A DNA stretch of 64,000 nucleotides. Source: Magnetococcales bacterium DCbin4 (lineage in GTDB: Bacteria > Pseudomonadota > Magnetococcia > Magnetococcales > UBA8363). The notes under the pieces were generated by a model that was given only the letters and a program-made list of their open reading frames with translations, made no database searches and was not told where the DNA came from. Numbering within the stretch: the stretch's first letter is position 1; the number at the start of each line of letters is the position of its first letter. Location: positions 1 through 64,000 of the forward strand of contig PEAN01000016.1 in the NCBI GenBank assembly GCA_002753735.1. The letters are read 5' to 3'. Position numbers and translations under genes: made by a program. This document shows positions 42,543 through 51,441 of this stretch, piece by piece.

Positions 42543-43879
42543 TTTTTAAGCCATTCGTTAATGTTGGAAAGGTCCTGACTGACCAGTTGGCCGGAATTGA
42601 ACTTGAGACGCAAGGCACCCAGAATATACCGATACCGGGCATCGGCCAGATTGCGCATGGCACGAAATACATCACGTTCCGCATTCAGGACATCCAGCAT
42701 GGTCCTGAGACCGGCAGCATGGCTTTCGCGCGTGGTTTGCAGGACGCTGGACGACGAGGTCAAAGCTTGATTGAAGGCAGTCACCTGGGCAATGGCGGTT
42801 TGTACGTCCAGATAGGCATTGCGAATGCCGGTCTCAACCTCCTGGCGACTGCGATCCAGTTCAAACCGGGCCTCCTGCAAGGCTTGCTCGGCTTGGCGCA
42901 CCTTGGAAACGGTCGCCCCACCCGCATACAGCGGAACATTCAACTGCACGGTGAGATAATTGGTCTTTGAGGTCGGAACGCCCCCTGTCCAATAGTTGGA
43001 ACCCCCACTATCGGAATAACTATACCCCGTCGTCGCATCCACCGTCGGAAGATGCTCGGCACGGGCTTTTTCCACTCCCTGTTGCGCCTGCACCTGCTTG
43101 GAACTCATGATTTTCAGATTCACATTGTTGGCCAAACCATTCTCGACCCAACGATCAGGAAGTGCAGGATCCGGTTCCTTGATGGGAATGTCTTGTTTGA
43201 GCGGCGACAGGTTGAGCGCTTGATCCCGAAAGCCCGTCAACTCCGTCAATTCACGTTGCCGCTGAAGAACGGCATTGCGGGAAGCAACCACCTGGGCCTT
43301 GGCGAAATCGGCACCCGACTGGGCCTCCTGCACCTCTGTGATGATGGCCGTGCCGGCAGACAACCCCTCTTTGGCAAGATCCAACTGGCGCATCATGGCG
43401 GTTTCCTCGGCCAGAGCGACATTGAGACTCTCCTCCGCAGAAAGCACATTGAAATATTTTTCCGCAACGCGCAGCACATGTTGTTGCTGTTCAAGGACAT
43501 AGCCAAGCTCTGCCATATCCATCCCCGTTTTGGCCATATCCAGACCCAGCAGACGATCCCTGTGATAAATGGGAACCATGACGGAGAGGGAAAAACCGCT
43601 GGTATCGTAGCTGTCCTTGTCCAACGTGGACTGCTTGTAGAAACCATGTTGCGAGGAAACCGAAGCTGCGGGATACAGGGCCGCCTCGCTTTGCGGCAAA
43701 ACCTCAAAGGCCCCCTGCTTTCGGTGCAGCGCAGCCTTCAGCCTGGGATCATGATCCAAAGCCGCCTGATAGGTCTGCCACAAATCTTCGGCAAGGGCAA
43801 ATCCGGATCGGCCGCAGAGATAGACGACCACGGTGGCAAAAAGAACAAACTTCCAAAAAAAACGTAACATACTAAACAT
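42539..43879 (-). CDS. TolC-family outer-membrane efflux protein
   Basis: A 446-residue outer-membrane channel. It has a signal sequence (FVLFATVVVYLCGRSGFALA), then the repeated OEP pattern: DLWQTYQAALDHDPRLKAA, later LTVQLNVPLYAGGATVSKVR and RTMLDVLNAERDVFRAMRNL. Both structural repeats are present. First gene of the five-gene pump operon (TolC, adaptor, RND, two coiled-coil proteins). Start codon may be Met4. The promoter region is shared with the divergent phosphoesterase gene. Confidence 0.93.
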   Translation of the reverse strand: MFSMLRFFWKFVLFATVVVYLCGRSGFALAEDLWQTYQAALDHDPRLKAALHRKQGAFEVLPQSEAALYPAASVSSQHGFYKQSTLDKDSYDTSGFSLSVMVPIYHRDRLLGLDMAKTGMDMAELGYVLEQQQHVLRVAEKYFNVLSAEESLNVALAEETAMMRQLDLAKEGLSAGTAIITEVQEAQSGADFAKAQVVASRNAVLQRQRELTELTGFRDQALNLSPLKQDIPIKEPDPALPDRWVENGLANNVNLKIMSSKQVQAQQGVEKARAEHLPTVDATTGYSYSDSGGSNYWTGGVPTSKTNYLTVQLNVPLYAGGATVSKVRQAEQALQEARFELDRSRQEVETGIRNAYLDVQTAIAQVTAFNQALTSSSSVLQTTRESHAAGLRTMLDVLNAERDVFRAMRNLADARYRYILGALRLKFNSGQLVSQDLSNINEWLKK

Positions 43880-43932
43880 ATTAAAGATACCTCACAGTTG
43901 ATGAGTACTGGAGAATATTCTATCATCCGTCG

Positions 43933-43952
43933 CATGGTTGCGTGAAACCATG
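43933..43952. promoter_or_regulatory. Inverted repeat between divergent genes, possible operator
   Basis: A 7-base-pair inverted repeat CATGGTT/AACCATG with a six-base spacer lies in the 103-base gap between the TolC-like and phosphoesterase genes; a TACGTA palindrome follows 5 bases on. Either could be a regulator site. No clear promoter boxes were identified. Confidence 0.3.
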
Positions 43953-43982
43953 TACCTTACGTACGAATCGATGCTTTCTTGA

Positions 43983-45554
43983 ATGAATCACAAGGTTGGA
44001 CTCATGACATTCTTATTGCGAAAATTACGCCTCCGGAATCATCGTCTGGCAGGCTGGTTGGGTATTTTGGCGTTTGCTGGTGGGTGCGCAACGCCTCCAT
44101 CGACGTTACACCAGTCCGATGAACCATCCATCGACAACATTGTGATCATCTATGCTGAAAATCGCAGCTTTGATCATCTATTCGGACTGTTTCCCGGTGC
44201 CGAAGGCATCGCCAATGCCACCCGGGAACAAAAAATTCAACGCGACCATGATGGCACACCGCTCAAGGAATTATTGATCTTTGACAAACATGGCAAACCG
44301 GATCCCGCCTTTCCCCGCCTGCTCAATGGTCCGTTTCGCATCGACGCCCCCCCCTTGAATCGTCCGCTCGATCAACTCGGCCCCAATCCGATTCATAGTT
44401 TTTATTTCAATCGTGAACAAATCAATGGTGGCAGGAATGATCGCTTTGCCGCCATGTCCAATGTCGGGGGATGGGTCATGGGGTACTATGATGGCAGCCC
44501 CTTGAAATTATGGCAATGGGCGCAGGAGTACACGTTGGCGGATCATTTTTTCATGGCCGCCTACGGAGGCTCTTATCTGAACCATTTTTGGCTCATTTGT
44601 GCGTGTACCCCGCGACATCCCGACGCGCCAACCTCCATGCAGGTCCGTATGAATGTCGATGGATTGATGACAAAAAAATCCCACTCCCCTTCCGCCAACC
44701 CGGGTGCCGTGAAGGTTGAAGACGAAGGACTCATGCAGGTCACCCACGACGGATGGTCGGTCAACACCACCCAGCCCCCCTATCAACCCAGCGGCATTCC
44801 GCCCGCCAAGGAGGGTCCCCGCACCCATGCCAATCCCCAAGGATTGGAAACGAGCAAAGGGCTACAGGTTCCTTTGCCACCGCAAACACAAACGACCATT
44901 GGTGATACCCTGTCCGCCAAAGGGATCGCCTGGACCTGGTACGCCGGGGCCTGGCAGCAAGCGTTGGACGACGGCATGCAGGAGGCGCAAGCCAAACGCC
45001 GGGTCATCAATAACCGGGACCCCGGTTCGCCCAATTTTCAACCCCATCACCATCCATTCAATTATTTCGCCCGTTACGCCCCCGGAACCAGGGAACGGGA
45101 AGCGCATCTGAAGGATGCCACATCGTTCTGGCAGGATATCCAACAGGGTACACTCCCCCCGGTCAGTTTCTACAAACCCGCAGGCATGGTCAATCAACAC
45201 CCGGGGTATACCGACGTGTTGTCTGGCGACGCGCACATGGACGACATATTAAGCAAACTCCGCGCCAGTCCACAATGGCCAAAGATGCTCATTATCGTCA
45301 CCTATGACGAAAACGGCGGATTCTGGGATCATGTCCCCCCACCCTCCGGACCGGGGTGGAGCGACGTGTTTGGACCGGGATCGCGTATTCCAACGTTATT
45401 CATCGGCCCCATGGTAAAAAAAGGCTTTGTCGATCACACCTGGTACGATACCACCTCCATCCTTAAATGGATCACCCAACGCTTTGACCTCGAACCGCTG
45501 CCTGGAGTACGAACCCATGTGGGCAATTTTTCCAACGCCATGGAAGTCCAATAA
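43983..45554 (+). CDS. AcpA/phospholipase C-type phosphoesterase lipoprotein
   Basis: A 523-residue member of the phosphoesterase family PF04185, which covers acid phosphatases (AcpA) and phospholipases C. A lipoprotein signal ends in FAGGCATPP (Cys lipidation). Catalytic-type motifs: IIYAENRSFDHLFG near residue 55 (metal-binding Glu/Asn), DHFFMAAYGGSYLNHFW, and IVTYDENGGFWDHVPPP near 440. It is predicted on the outer-membrane or periplasmic face. Start may be Met8 (44004), which has an AAGG upstream. Releases phosphate from organic esters; substrate unknown. Confidence 0.9.
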   Translation: MNHKVGLMTFLLRKLRLRNHRLAGWLGILAFAGGCATPPSTLHQSDEPSIDNIVIIYAENRSFDHLFGLFPGAEGIANATREQKIQRDHDGTPLKELLIFDKHGKPDPAFPRLLNGPFRIDAPPLNRPLDQLGPNPIHSFYFNREQINGGRNDRFAAMSNVGGWVMGYYDGSPLKLWQWAQEYTLADHFFMAAYGGSYLNHFWLICACTPRHPDAPTSMQVRMNVDGLMTKKSHSPSANPGAVKVEDEGLMQVTHDGWSVNTTQPPYQPSGIPPAKEGPRTHANPQGLETSKGLQVPLPPQTQTTIGDTLSAKGIAWTWYAGAWQQALDDGMQEAQAKRRVINNRDPGSPNFQPHHHPFNYFARYAPGTREREAHLKDATSFWQDIQQGTLPPVSFYKPAGMVNQHPGYTDVLSGDAHMDDILSKLRASPQWPKMLIIVTYDENGGFWDHVPPPSGPGWSDVFGPGSRIPTLFIGPMVKKGFVDHTWYDTTSILKWITQRFDLEPLPGVRTHVGNFSNAMEVQ

Positions 45555-45617
45555 TCCCCGGATTTGAGCATAGGGCCATACGTTACAAAAGCAAAATAAC
45601 AAAAGGGTTCGGGCATC

Positions 45618-47468
45618 GTGGCAGAAATTCCCGTCGGATCGTCCATCGTCAAGCAACTTTTACGTGACCCGCTCTTCGCACGGAGCCGGTACCCGATCCT
45701 GTCGCGCCTGCTCCCCGCCATTGAACACCGCCATTATCCGGTCGATACGACCATTTTTCGCGCCAACGCCCCGGCGGATGGGTTTTACGTCTTGATCTCC
45801 GGAACGGTACGCCTGCTCAAATCGGACGGTACTTCGTCACTGGTTTCCGACACCTGCTTCGGCGAAGAGAGCGCCACCGATTTCGAAGGATATTTTGTCG
45901 ATGCCATCGCCACGACCGAAGTGCAAGCCTTGTATATCCCGCGTGCCCCCCTGCAATCCTTGATGTCCGGGCAGGAATACTTCCGAGCGGAATGCATCAG
46001 CCGACTCATGAGCCGGATCAGTGGGCAGCACCTCCCTGTACGAACGGTCGCAACAGCGCCAAAGACCAAGTCCGATGGCCTTACCGGTTCCATCGGCTGG
46101 TTGCTCGCCATCGTTCTGCCGATCATCGTTTGGTTCATGGGGATCGAGTTTCAACTGGAGCAAAATGTTGTCACCTCCATGATGATTTTTTCCTCCACGG
46201 TCATCATGTGGATGTTTTCCCTGGTGGACGATTATATCCCCGGCCTGTTCGCCATCGTCGCCATCCTCATGGCCGGATTGGTTCCCCCCTCCATTGTTTT
46301 GGCCGGTTTCGCCTCCAACAGTTTTTTGATGGCCATGAGCATCCTTGGATTGAGTACGACCATTGCCTCGTCGGGACTGGGTTACCGCGCCTCGCTCCTG
46401 CTGCTGTACTATTTGCCGAACTCCCGGTTTTGGAACAATTTTGGTATCGCCATGACCGGGTTTTTCCTCACTCCGATGATCCCATCCATCAATGCCCGCC
46501 TGGCCATGGTGTCTCCCATCTACGAAGACCTGGTGAAAAGTTTGCGTTTCGCCCCCAACGGTCATGCGGCAACCCAACTGGCCGTCAGTACGTTCACGGG
46601 TGCCAGCTTGATGTCGGCCATGTTCGTGACCAGCAAGTCGGTCAATTTCGCCATGTTCAGCCTCCTGCCCACCCAGGCTCAAGATCAGTTTCAAGGCTTC
46701 AAATGGTTTGCTGCTGCGGGGGTCTTCACCCTGATCCTGCTGTTGGCCCACATGGCACTCACGGCGCTGATGTTCAGAGGACGGGAAAAACCATCTTTGG
46801 ACAAGGAACGGCTCGCCGCACAACTGGAACTGTTGGGCACTCTCAAAAATCGCGAGTGGGCCGCTTTTCTGGGGATTGCCGTGTTCATCCTGGGGATGAT
46901 GACCGCTTCGTTTCATCATATTCAGCCCGCATTGTTGAGCATGACCATTTTCTTTGGCCTGCTGTTGTTCGGCTCGCTGCAAAAAAAAGAATTCACCGAA
47001 AAAGTGGACTGGCCATTTTTGATCTATCTCAGTGAATTGACCGGCCTGGTCAGCGTGTTCAACTACCTGGGGCTGGATCAACGCCTGGCCACGGCATTGC
47101 CCGTTCTGGGCATCACCATGCGCGATAACTTCGACGTGTTCGTCATCGTATCATTTTTACTGATTTCCCTGATCCGTCTGGTGATTCCAATCAGTATCAC
47201 CATCGTAATCCTGATCACCCTCTTCATGCCGTTGGCCGAGATTTACGGCGTCAATTCCTGGGTCGTCGGTTTCATCATTCTGGTCCTTGGGGAAATTTGG
47301 TTCCTTCCCTACCAATGTTCCTACTATCAACGGTTTCAAGAACTCAACGAAACCGCCCCGCTGTACCGGGAATCAACGTTTCTCTACCACAACGCTTTGC
47401 TCAATGCGTTCCGACTCCTCGCCATCTACGGATCCTTTCCTTATTGGAAAATGTTGGGTCTCTTATGA
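45618..47468 (+). CDS. Cyclic-nucleotide-binding-like domain fused to SLC13/DASS-like transporter
   Basis: A 616-residue fusion. The first 150 residues look like a CNMP/Crp-type beta-barrel (ANAPADGFYVLISGTVRLLK, then CFGEESATDFEGYFVDAIA). The ribose/phosphate motif FGE is present but the conserved Arg after it is absent, so nucleotide binding is doubtful. From about 155 onward there are some 10-12 hydrophobic segments with SLC13/ArsB-like features (MAGLVPPSIVLAGFASNSF, and STFTGASLMSAMF). Such fusions occur as regulated anion transporters. The stop overlaps the next gene start (ATGA). Confidence 0.8.
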   Translation: MAEIPVGSSIVKQLLRDPLFARSRYPILSRLLPAIEHRHYPVDTTIFRANAPADGFYVLISGTVRLLKSDGTSSLVSDTCFGEESATDFEGYFVDAIATTEVQALYIPRAPLQSLMSGQEYFRAECISRLMSRISGQHLPVRTVATAPKTKSDGLTGSIGWLLAIVLPIIVWFMGIEFQLEQNVVTSMMIFSSTVIMWMFSLVDDYIPGLFAIVAILMAGLVPPSIVLAGFASNSFLMAMSILGLSTTIASSGLGYRASLLLLYYLPNSRFWNNFGIAMTGFFLTPMIPSINARLAMVSPIYEDLVKSLRFAPNGHAATQLAVSTFTGASLMSAMFVTSKSVNFAMFSLLPTQAQDQFQGFKWFAAAGVFTLILLLAHMALTALMFRGREKPSLDKERLAAQLELLGTLKNREWAAFLGIAVFILGMMTASFHHIQPALLSMTIFFGLLLFGSLQKKEFTEKVDWPFLIYLSELTGLVSVFNYLGLDQRLATALPVLGITMRDNFDVFVIVSFLLISLIRLVIPISITIVILITLFMPLAEIYGVNSWVVGFIILVLGEIWFLPYQCSYYQRFQELNETAPLYRESTFLYHNALLNAFRLLAIYGSFPYWKMLGLL

Positions 47469-48508
47469 AATTGATTAAATTTCGCCCACAGAAGCTGTTG
47501 ATCTGGATGTTTTTTCTCGGCTCGGCCCTGCTTCCAGCCTGGTATCATTCAAATAAACCTAAAATCGTCGTATTGCACAGTTATGACAAAGAGTACGCCT
47601 GGGTCAAAGGGGTGAACATCGGCATCAACCGCATCCTCGAAGGACACCGGGAATATGCCGTCACCTGGTATTATCTGGACACCAAACGCCATCCTTCACC
47701 CGAATTCAAAGCCAATGCCGGCATGGCCATGCGACGCATGATTGAAGCGGCGCCTCCCGATATACTCATCGCCATCGATGATGATGCGCAGGCGTATGTG
47801 TCGCGCTTCTTCATCAACCATCCCACCATTGGAATCGTTTTTGCCGGGGTGAACAACCAACCCTCCGATTATGGATTTGATCAAACCCGGAACGTCACGG
47901 GCATTCTGGAACGCATTCCCCTGGAAGCGCTGAAGGAGACCCTGTTGTCCATCGCGCAGGACAACCCCATTCACCAACCCCTCACCATCAAGTTTATCGG
48001 TGATCGCTCCGAGACCGTGGTGGGAGACGAACGGTATTTTCGCTCATTCGACATGCAACCCATTCAAATCCTGGACTCCAGCCTGGTGGAAACCTTTGAC
48101 GAATGGCAACAAGCGGTACGGGATGGCGCAGGCAAAGTGGATTTTCTCGTTTGCTCGAACTATCGCAAGATCAAGCGCCAGGCCAACAACGATGAACTGG
48201 TCCCCGCCCGTGAATTGATCAACTGGACGGAACAACATTCCGAAGCACCCCTGATTGGTACCAACATATTTTTTTCCCGGGATGGTGGCATGCTGGCGAT
48301 CGGCACCTCCCCCTATGAGCAGGGAGAGACCGCCGCCAAACTGGCCCTGGAACTGCTCACTACCGGTCACCAAGCCAACCAACTCCCCATTCGTACATCC
48401 GTACAGTTTGTCGTTTCCATGCGCCCCTCCCTGATCCACGCCAGACATCTCAAACTGCCCCGGGTATACGAAGCCGCTGCACGGGGCATCAATGAGTATC
48501 ACGAATAA
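47465..48508 (+). CDS. ABC-type periplasmic substrate-binding-like protein
   Basis: A 347-residue protein with an N-terminal signal/anchor (LLIWMFFLGSALLPAWY), then two alpha/beta lobes of the ABC_sub_bind (PF04392) kind: KIVVLHSYDKEYAWVKGVN, PDILIAIDDDAQAYV, IGIVFAGVNNQPSDYGF and GGMLAIGTSPYEQGETAA. Relatives are solute-binding or sensor domains of the TrpX/YtrF type. The start at 47465 overlaps the transporter stop, so it is coupled to an SLC13-like permease rather than to ABC genes, which is unusual. The frame extends upstream only as a shadow. Confidence 0.82.
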   Translation: MKLIKFRPQKLLIWMFFLGSALLPAWYHSNKPKIVVLHSYDKEYAWVKGVNIGINRILEGHREYAVTWYYLDTKRHPSPEFKANAGMAMRRMIEAAPPDILIAIDDDAQAYVSRFFINHPTIGIVFAGVNNQPSDYGFDQTRNVTGILERIPLEALKETLLSIAQDNPIHQPLTIKFIGDRSETVVGDERYFRSFDMQPIQILDSSLVETFDEWQQAVRDGAGKVDFLVCSNYRKIKRQANNDELVPARELINWTEQHSEAPLIGTNIFFSRDGGMLAIGTSPYEQGETAAKLALELLTTGHQANQLPIRTSVQFVVSMRPSLIHARHLKLPRVYEAAARGINEYHE

Positions 48509-48611
48509 ACTGCGCCCTGCCGCAGATTTTCAGCAGCTTCTCAACCCTCCTTAAAACTCAGAACACATTGGATTCCCGTCTACGCAATCATGACGTGTGA
48601 AAACGTCTGCT

Positions 48612-48639
48612 TGACAATGTCAATACCAATGGTAATCTA
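48612..48639 (+). promoter_or_regulatory. Candidate promoter of the cas operon
   Basis: TTGACA (48612-48617) is followed after 16 bases by TAATCT (48634-48639). The next 60 bases to the cas3 ATG are strongly AT-rich, with nested ATATGG/CATAT repeats that could be regulator sites. The -10 match is weak, and the cas3 start has only a poor ribosome-binding site. Confidence 0.35.
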
Positions 48640-48704
48640 TTACTCTAAAATATGGTATTTATATTTATCATGTCATATATACTCCATCAATATATGGACA
48701 TATC

Positions 48705-51419
48705 ATGTTTAAATATTGGGCTAAATACGACAGGCCATCCATCCATTCCCCCGACGAATGGCATCCTTTGGTGTGTCATGGCCTGGATGTCGCGGCTTCA
48801 GGACTGGCGTTGCTCCGAGGCGATCCAAGGATGCTTCGTTTTCTGACCCGATCCTTGGCCATGGAAGCGAAACAATGCGAACAATGGCTGATATTTTTTC
48901 TGGCACTGCATGATGTGGGGAAGTTTTCCGAAGGCTTCCAAAACTTGAATCCCGACCTGCTGCTCCGACTGCAAGGGAAGAAAAGCTGCAATGGTTATCC
49001 GGTGCGTCATGACACCCTGGGATATCATTTTTGGCAAAGAAGCATCGGAGCGACCGCCTGGCCACTGTTGACCGGAGCCGAACAACCAAAACGCGACCCT
49101 TTGGAACCCTGGATCAAGGCGGTGTGTGGGCATCATGGCAAGCCACCCGAGGCAGTATCGAGTCTGGATGTGGAGCGCGCCTTCACTGCGTCGAACAAAC
49201 AGGCGGCCAAAAACTATGTTGCAGCGATTGCCCCATTGCTGCTGGCCGATCCCCGACCGATACCCCTGCCCAATTCCGAATTCAGGAAAAGGTTGAAACG
49301 GTGTTCCTGGTGGCTGGCCGGGCTTGCGGTATTGGCGGACTGGATCGGTTCCTCCCGCCGATTTTTCCCCTTTCATCCCGAATGCGCTTCCCTGGCCAGC
49401 TATTGGGAACTGGCCCGGAACCAGGCGGAGGCGGCGGTCGCCCATGCGGGTCTTTTGCCGGCAAAACCCGCTGCTGAACATCCTTTTGCGCACTTGTTTC
49501 CACAACTCCGACACCCAACCCCCCTGCAACATGCCGCAAGCACGGTCTTTCTGGACGAGGGGCCGGGGATGTACATTCTGGAGGACATGACGGGTGCCGG
49601 TAAAACCGAAGCGGCCATGACACTGGTCCATCGGTTATTGGCGGCGGGGTTGGGAAATGGACTTTACGTCGCCTTGCCCACCATGGCAACCGCCAATGCC
49701 ATGTACCATCGAATGGTCCAATTCTATCAAAAACTATTTGCCGACCGTTCCCTCCCCTCCCTGGTATTGGCCCATGGGGCACGGGATCTGTTACCCGGCT
49801 TTCGCCAATCGATCCTGGGCGAGGTCGAGGCGGGTGTCTCACCCGATCGCGATGCCACTGAAGCAGCGGCCCATTGCGTGTCCTGGCTGGCGGACCACAA
49901 CAAAAAGGCACTCCTGGCCCAGGTGGGGGTGGGCACCATCGATCAGGCCCTGCTGGCGGTATTGCATGCCCGGCATCAGTCGCTACGGTTGTTGGGTTTG
50001 TTCGGCAAAGTCCTGGTGATCGACGAGGTCCACGCCAACGACACCTACATGCACGCCCTCCTGCGGACACTCATCAAGTTTCATGCCGCATCCGGGGGTA
50101 GCGTCATTCTGCTTTCCGCAACCCTGACACACTCAATGCGCCAGGAACTGGCCGATTCCTTTGGCCAGGGGATCCAGGCACAGGTACCACTCCCAACGCT
50201 GCAAGCGACCGACTATCCCCTGCTGACCCACATTTCCCGCCACGGATCAGTCGAACACCCCGTGGCCATCCGACCCGATGCGCGCCGTCAGGTGCGGGTG
50301 ACGTTGATCGAACAGCGGGAGAATGTGTTGGATCTCATTAAAAAGGCGGCATTATCGGGACAATGTGTCTGCTGGATACGCAATACCGTCGCCGATGCCC
50401 GCGATGGTTACAGAGAACTCCTTTCCAGACTGGACCCCGAACAGATGTTGCTGTTCCACGCCCGTTTCACCATGGGGGATCGCCTTGCAGTGGAAGAACG
50501 GGTATTGGCCACCTTTGGCATACACAGCGGCCCGGAACAACGTCGGGGTCGGGTGTTGGTGGCCACACAGGTGGTGGAACAATCCCTGGACCTGGATTTC
50601 GATGTCCTGATCTCCGATTTGGCTCCCATCGATCTGTTGATTCAACGCGCGGGACGGTTGCACCGCCATCGACGCCACCAGGATGGGACACGATGTGACG
50701 GTCCCGATGAACGCGGACCGGTCACTCTATTGATTCATGGACCGCTGCCGCAGGATGACGTTGCCGCAAACTGGTATCAGAAGGTCTTTCCCGGGGCGGC
50801 GGCCGTTTATCCCGATCATGCCGGTCTGTGGCTGACGGCACGCCTGCTCAGGGAACAGGGGGGATGGGTCATGCCGGACCAGGCCAGGGAACTGATCGAA
50901 AAGGTCTTTTCCGAAGACGGACCGCCATTCCCCGCGGCGCTGATGAAAAGTCGTGATCAAGAGTTGGCAAAACGCTATTCCCAAAAAGCGCAAGGAATGT
51001 TCCAGATGGTTGAGTTGGAGGATGGCTACACCCACCAGGGTGCCTGGGGTGAAGATCATGCCGCATTCACCCGGTTGGGAGCGATGGAAACCGTCCTGCG
51101 ATTGGCCCGGTGGGATCAGGGACGATTGTCCCCCTGGTGTGATGGCACACAGGCATGGGCCATGAGTCAGGTGAAAATTCATCAGGTCCATGCCATGAAG
51201 GAAGATACAGCCCCCTGGGATCGTGATCTGGAGCGGGAGGTCACCCGGGTTCGCCAGGAATGGCCCGACCAGGGAAAAACTTGTGTGCTGGTTCCCATGG
51301 TCCGGGAGGAACGTGGATTGAATGGGTGGCACGGATCGGTTTTGAACCCCTCCGGCCAGGCTGTCAGTGTGTACTACCACCCCCAATGGGGATTGATGCG
51401 AAAGGAAGAGCGAGAATGA
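48705..51419 (+). CDS. cas3: CRISPR-associated helicase/nuclease Cas3 (type I-E)
   Basis: Effector nuclease-helicase recruited by Cascade to degrade target DNA. The 904-residue protein has an N-terminal HD nuclease domain (HPLVCHGLDVA near residue 20, LHDVGKF at 69-73), then an SF2 helicase with Walker A MTGAGKTEA (about 293-301), DEVHAND (about 438) and SATL (about 470). Motif VI appears as QRAGRLHRHRR, and the C-terminal domain follows. Length and domain order are normal for type I-E. Twenty-two bases separate it from cas8e. Confidence 0.97.
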   Translation: MFKYWAKYDRPSIHSPDEWHPLVCHGLDVAASGLALLRGDPRMLRFLTRSLAMEAKQCEQWLIFFLALHDVGKFSEGFQNLNPDLLLRLQGKKSCNGYPVRHDTLGYHFWQRSIGATAWPLLTGAEQPKRDPLEPWIKAVCGHHGKPPEAVSSLDVERAFTASNKQAAKNYVAAIAPLLLADPRPIPLPNSEFRKRLKRCSWWLAGLAVLADWIGSSRRFFPFHPECASLASYWELARNQAEAAVAHAGLLPAKPAAEHPFAHLFPQLRHPTPLQHAASTVFLDEGPGMYILEDMTGAGKTEAAMTLVHRLLAAGLGNGLYVALPTMATANAMYHRMVQFYQKLFADRSLPSLVLAHGARDLLPGFRQSILGEVEAGVSPDRDATEAAAHCVSWLADHNKKALLAQVGVGTIDQALLAVLHARHQSLRLLGLFGKVLVIDEVHANDTYMHALLRTLIKFHAASGGSVILLSATLTHSMRQELADSFGQGIQAQVPLPTLQATDYPLLTHISRHGSVEHPVAIRPDARRQVRVTLIEQRENVLDLIKKAALSGQCVCWIRNTVADARDGYRELLSRLDPEQMLLFHARFTMGDRLAVEERVLATFGIHSGPEQRRGRVLVATQVVEQSLDLDFDVLISDLAPIDLLIQRAGRLHRHRRHQDGTRCDGPDERGPVTLLIHGPLPQDDVAANWYQKVFPGAAAVYPDHAGLWLTARLLREQGGWVMPDQARELIEKVFSEDGPPFPAALMKSRDQELAKRYSQKAQGMFQMVELEDGYTHQGAWGEDHAAFTRLGAMETVLRLARWDQGRLSPWCDGTQAWAMSQVKIHQVHAMKEDTAPWDRDLEREVTRVRQEWPDQGKTCVLVPMVREERGLNGWHGSVLNPSGQAVSVYYHPQWGLMRKEERE

Positions 51420-51441
51420 CCTTTTACGAGGAGCAAGAGAC

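Noticed and set aside
45837-47081. A 414-codon minus-strand frame opposite the transporter gene
   Set aside because: Repetitive Gly/Gln/His/Asp composition is the mirror of membrane-protein codons; no domain.
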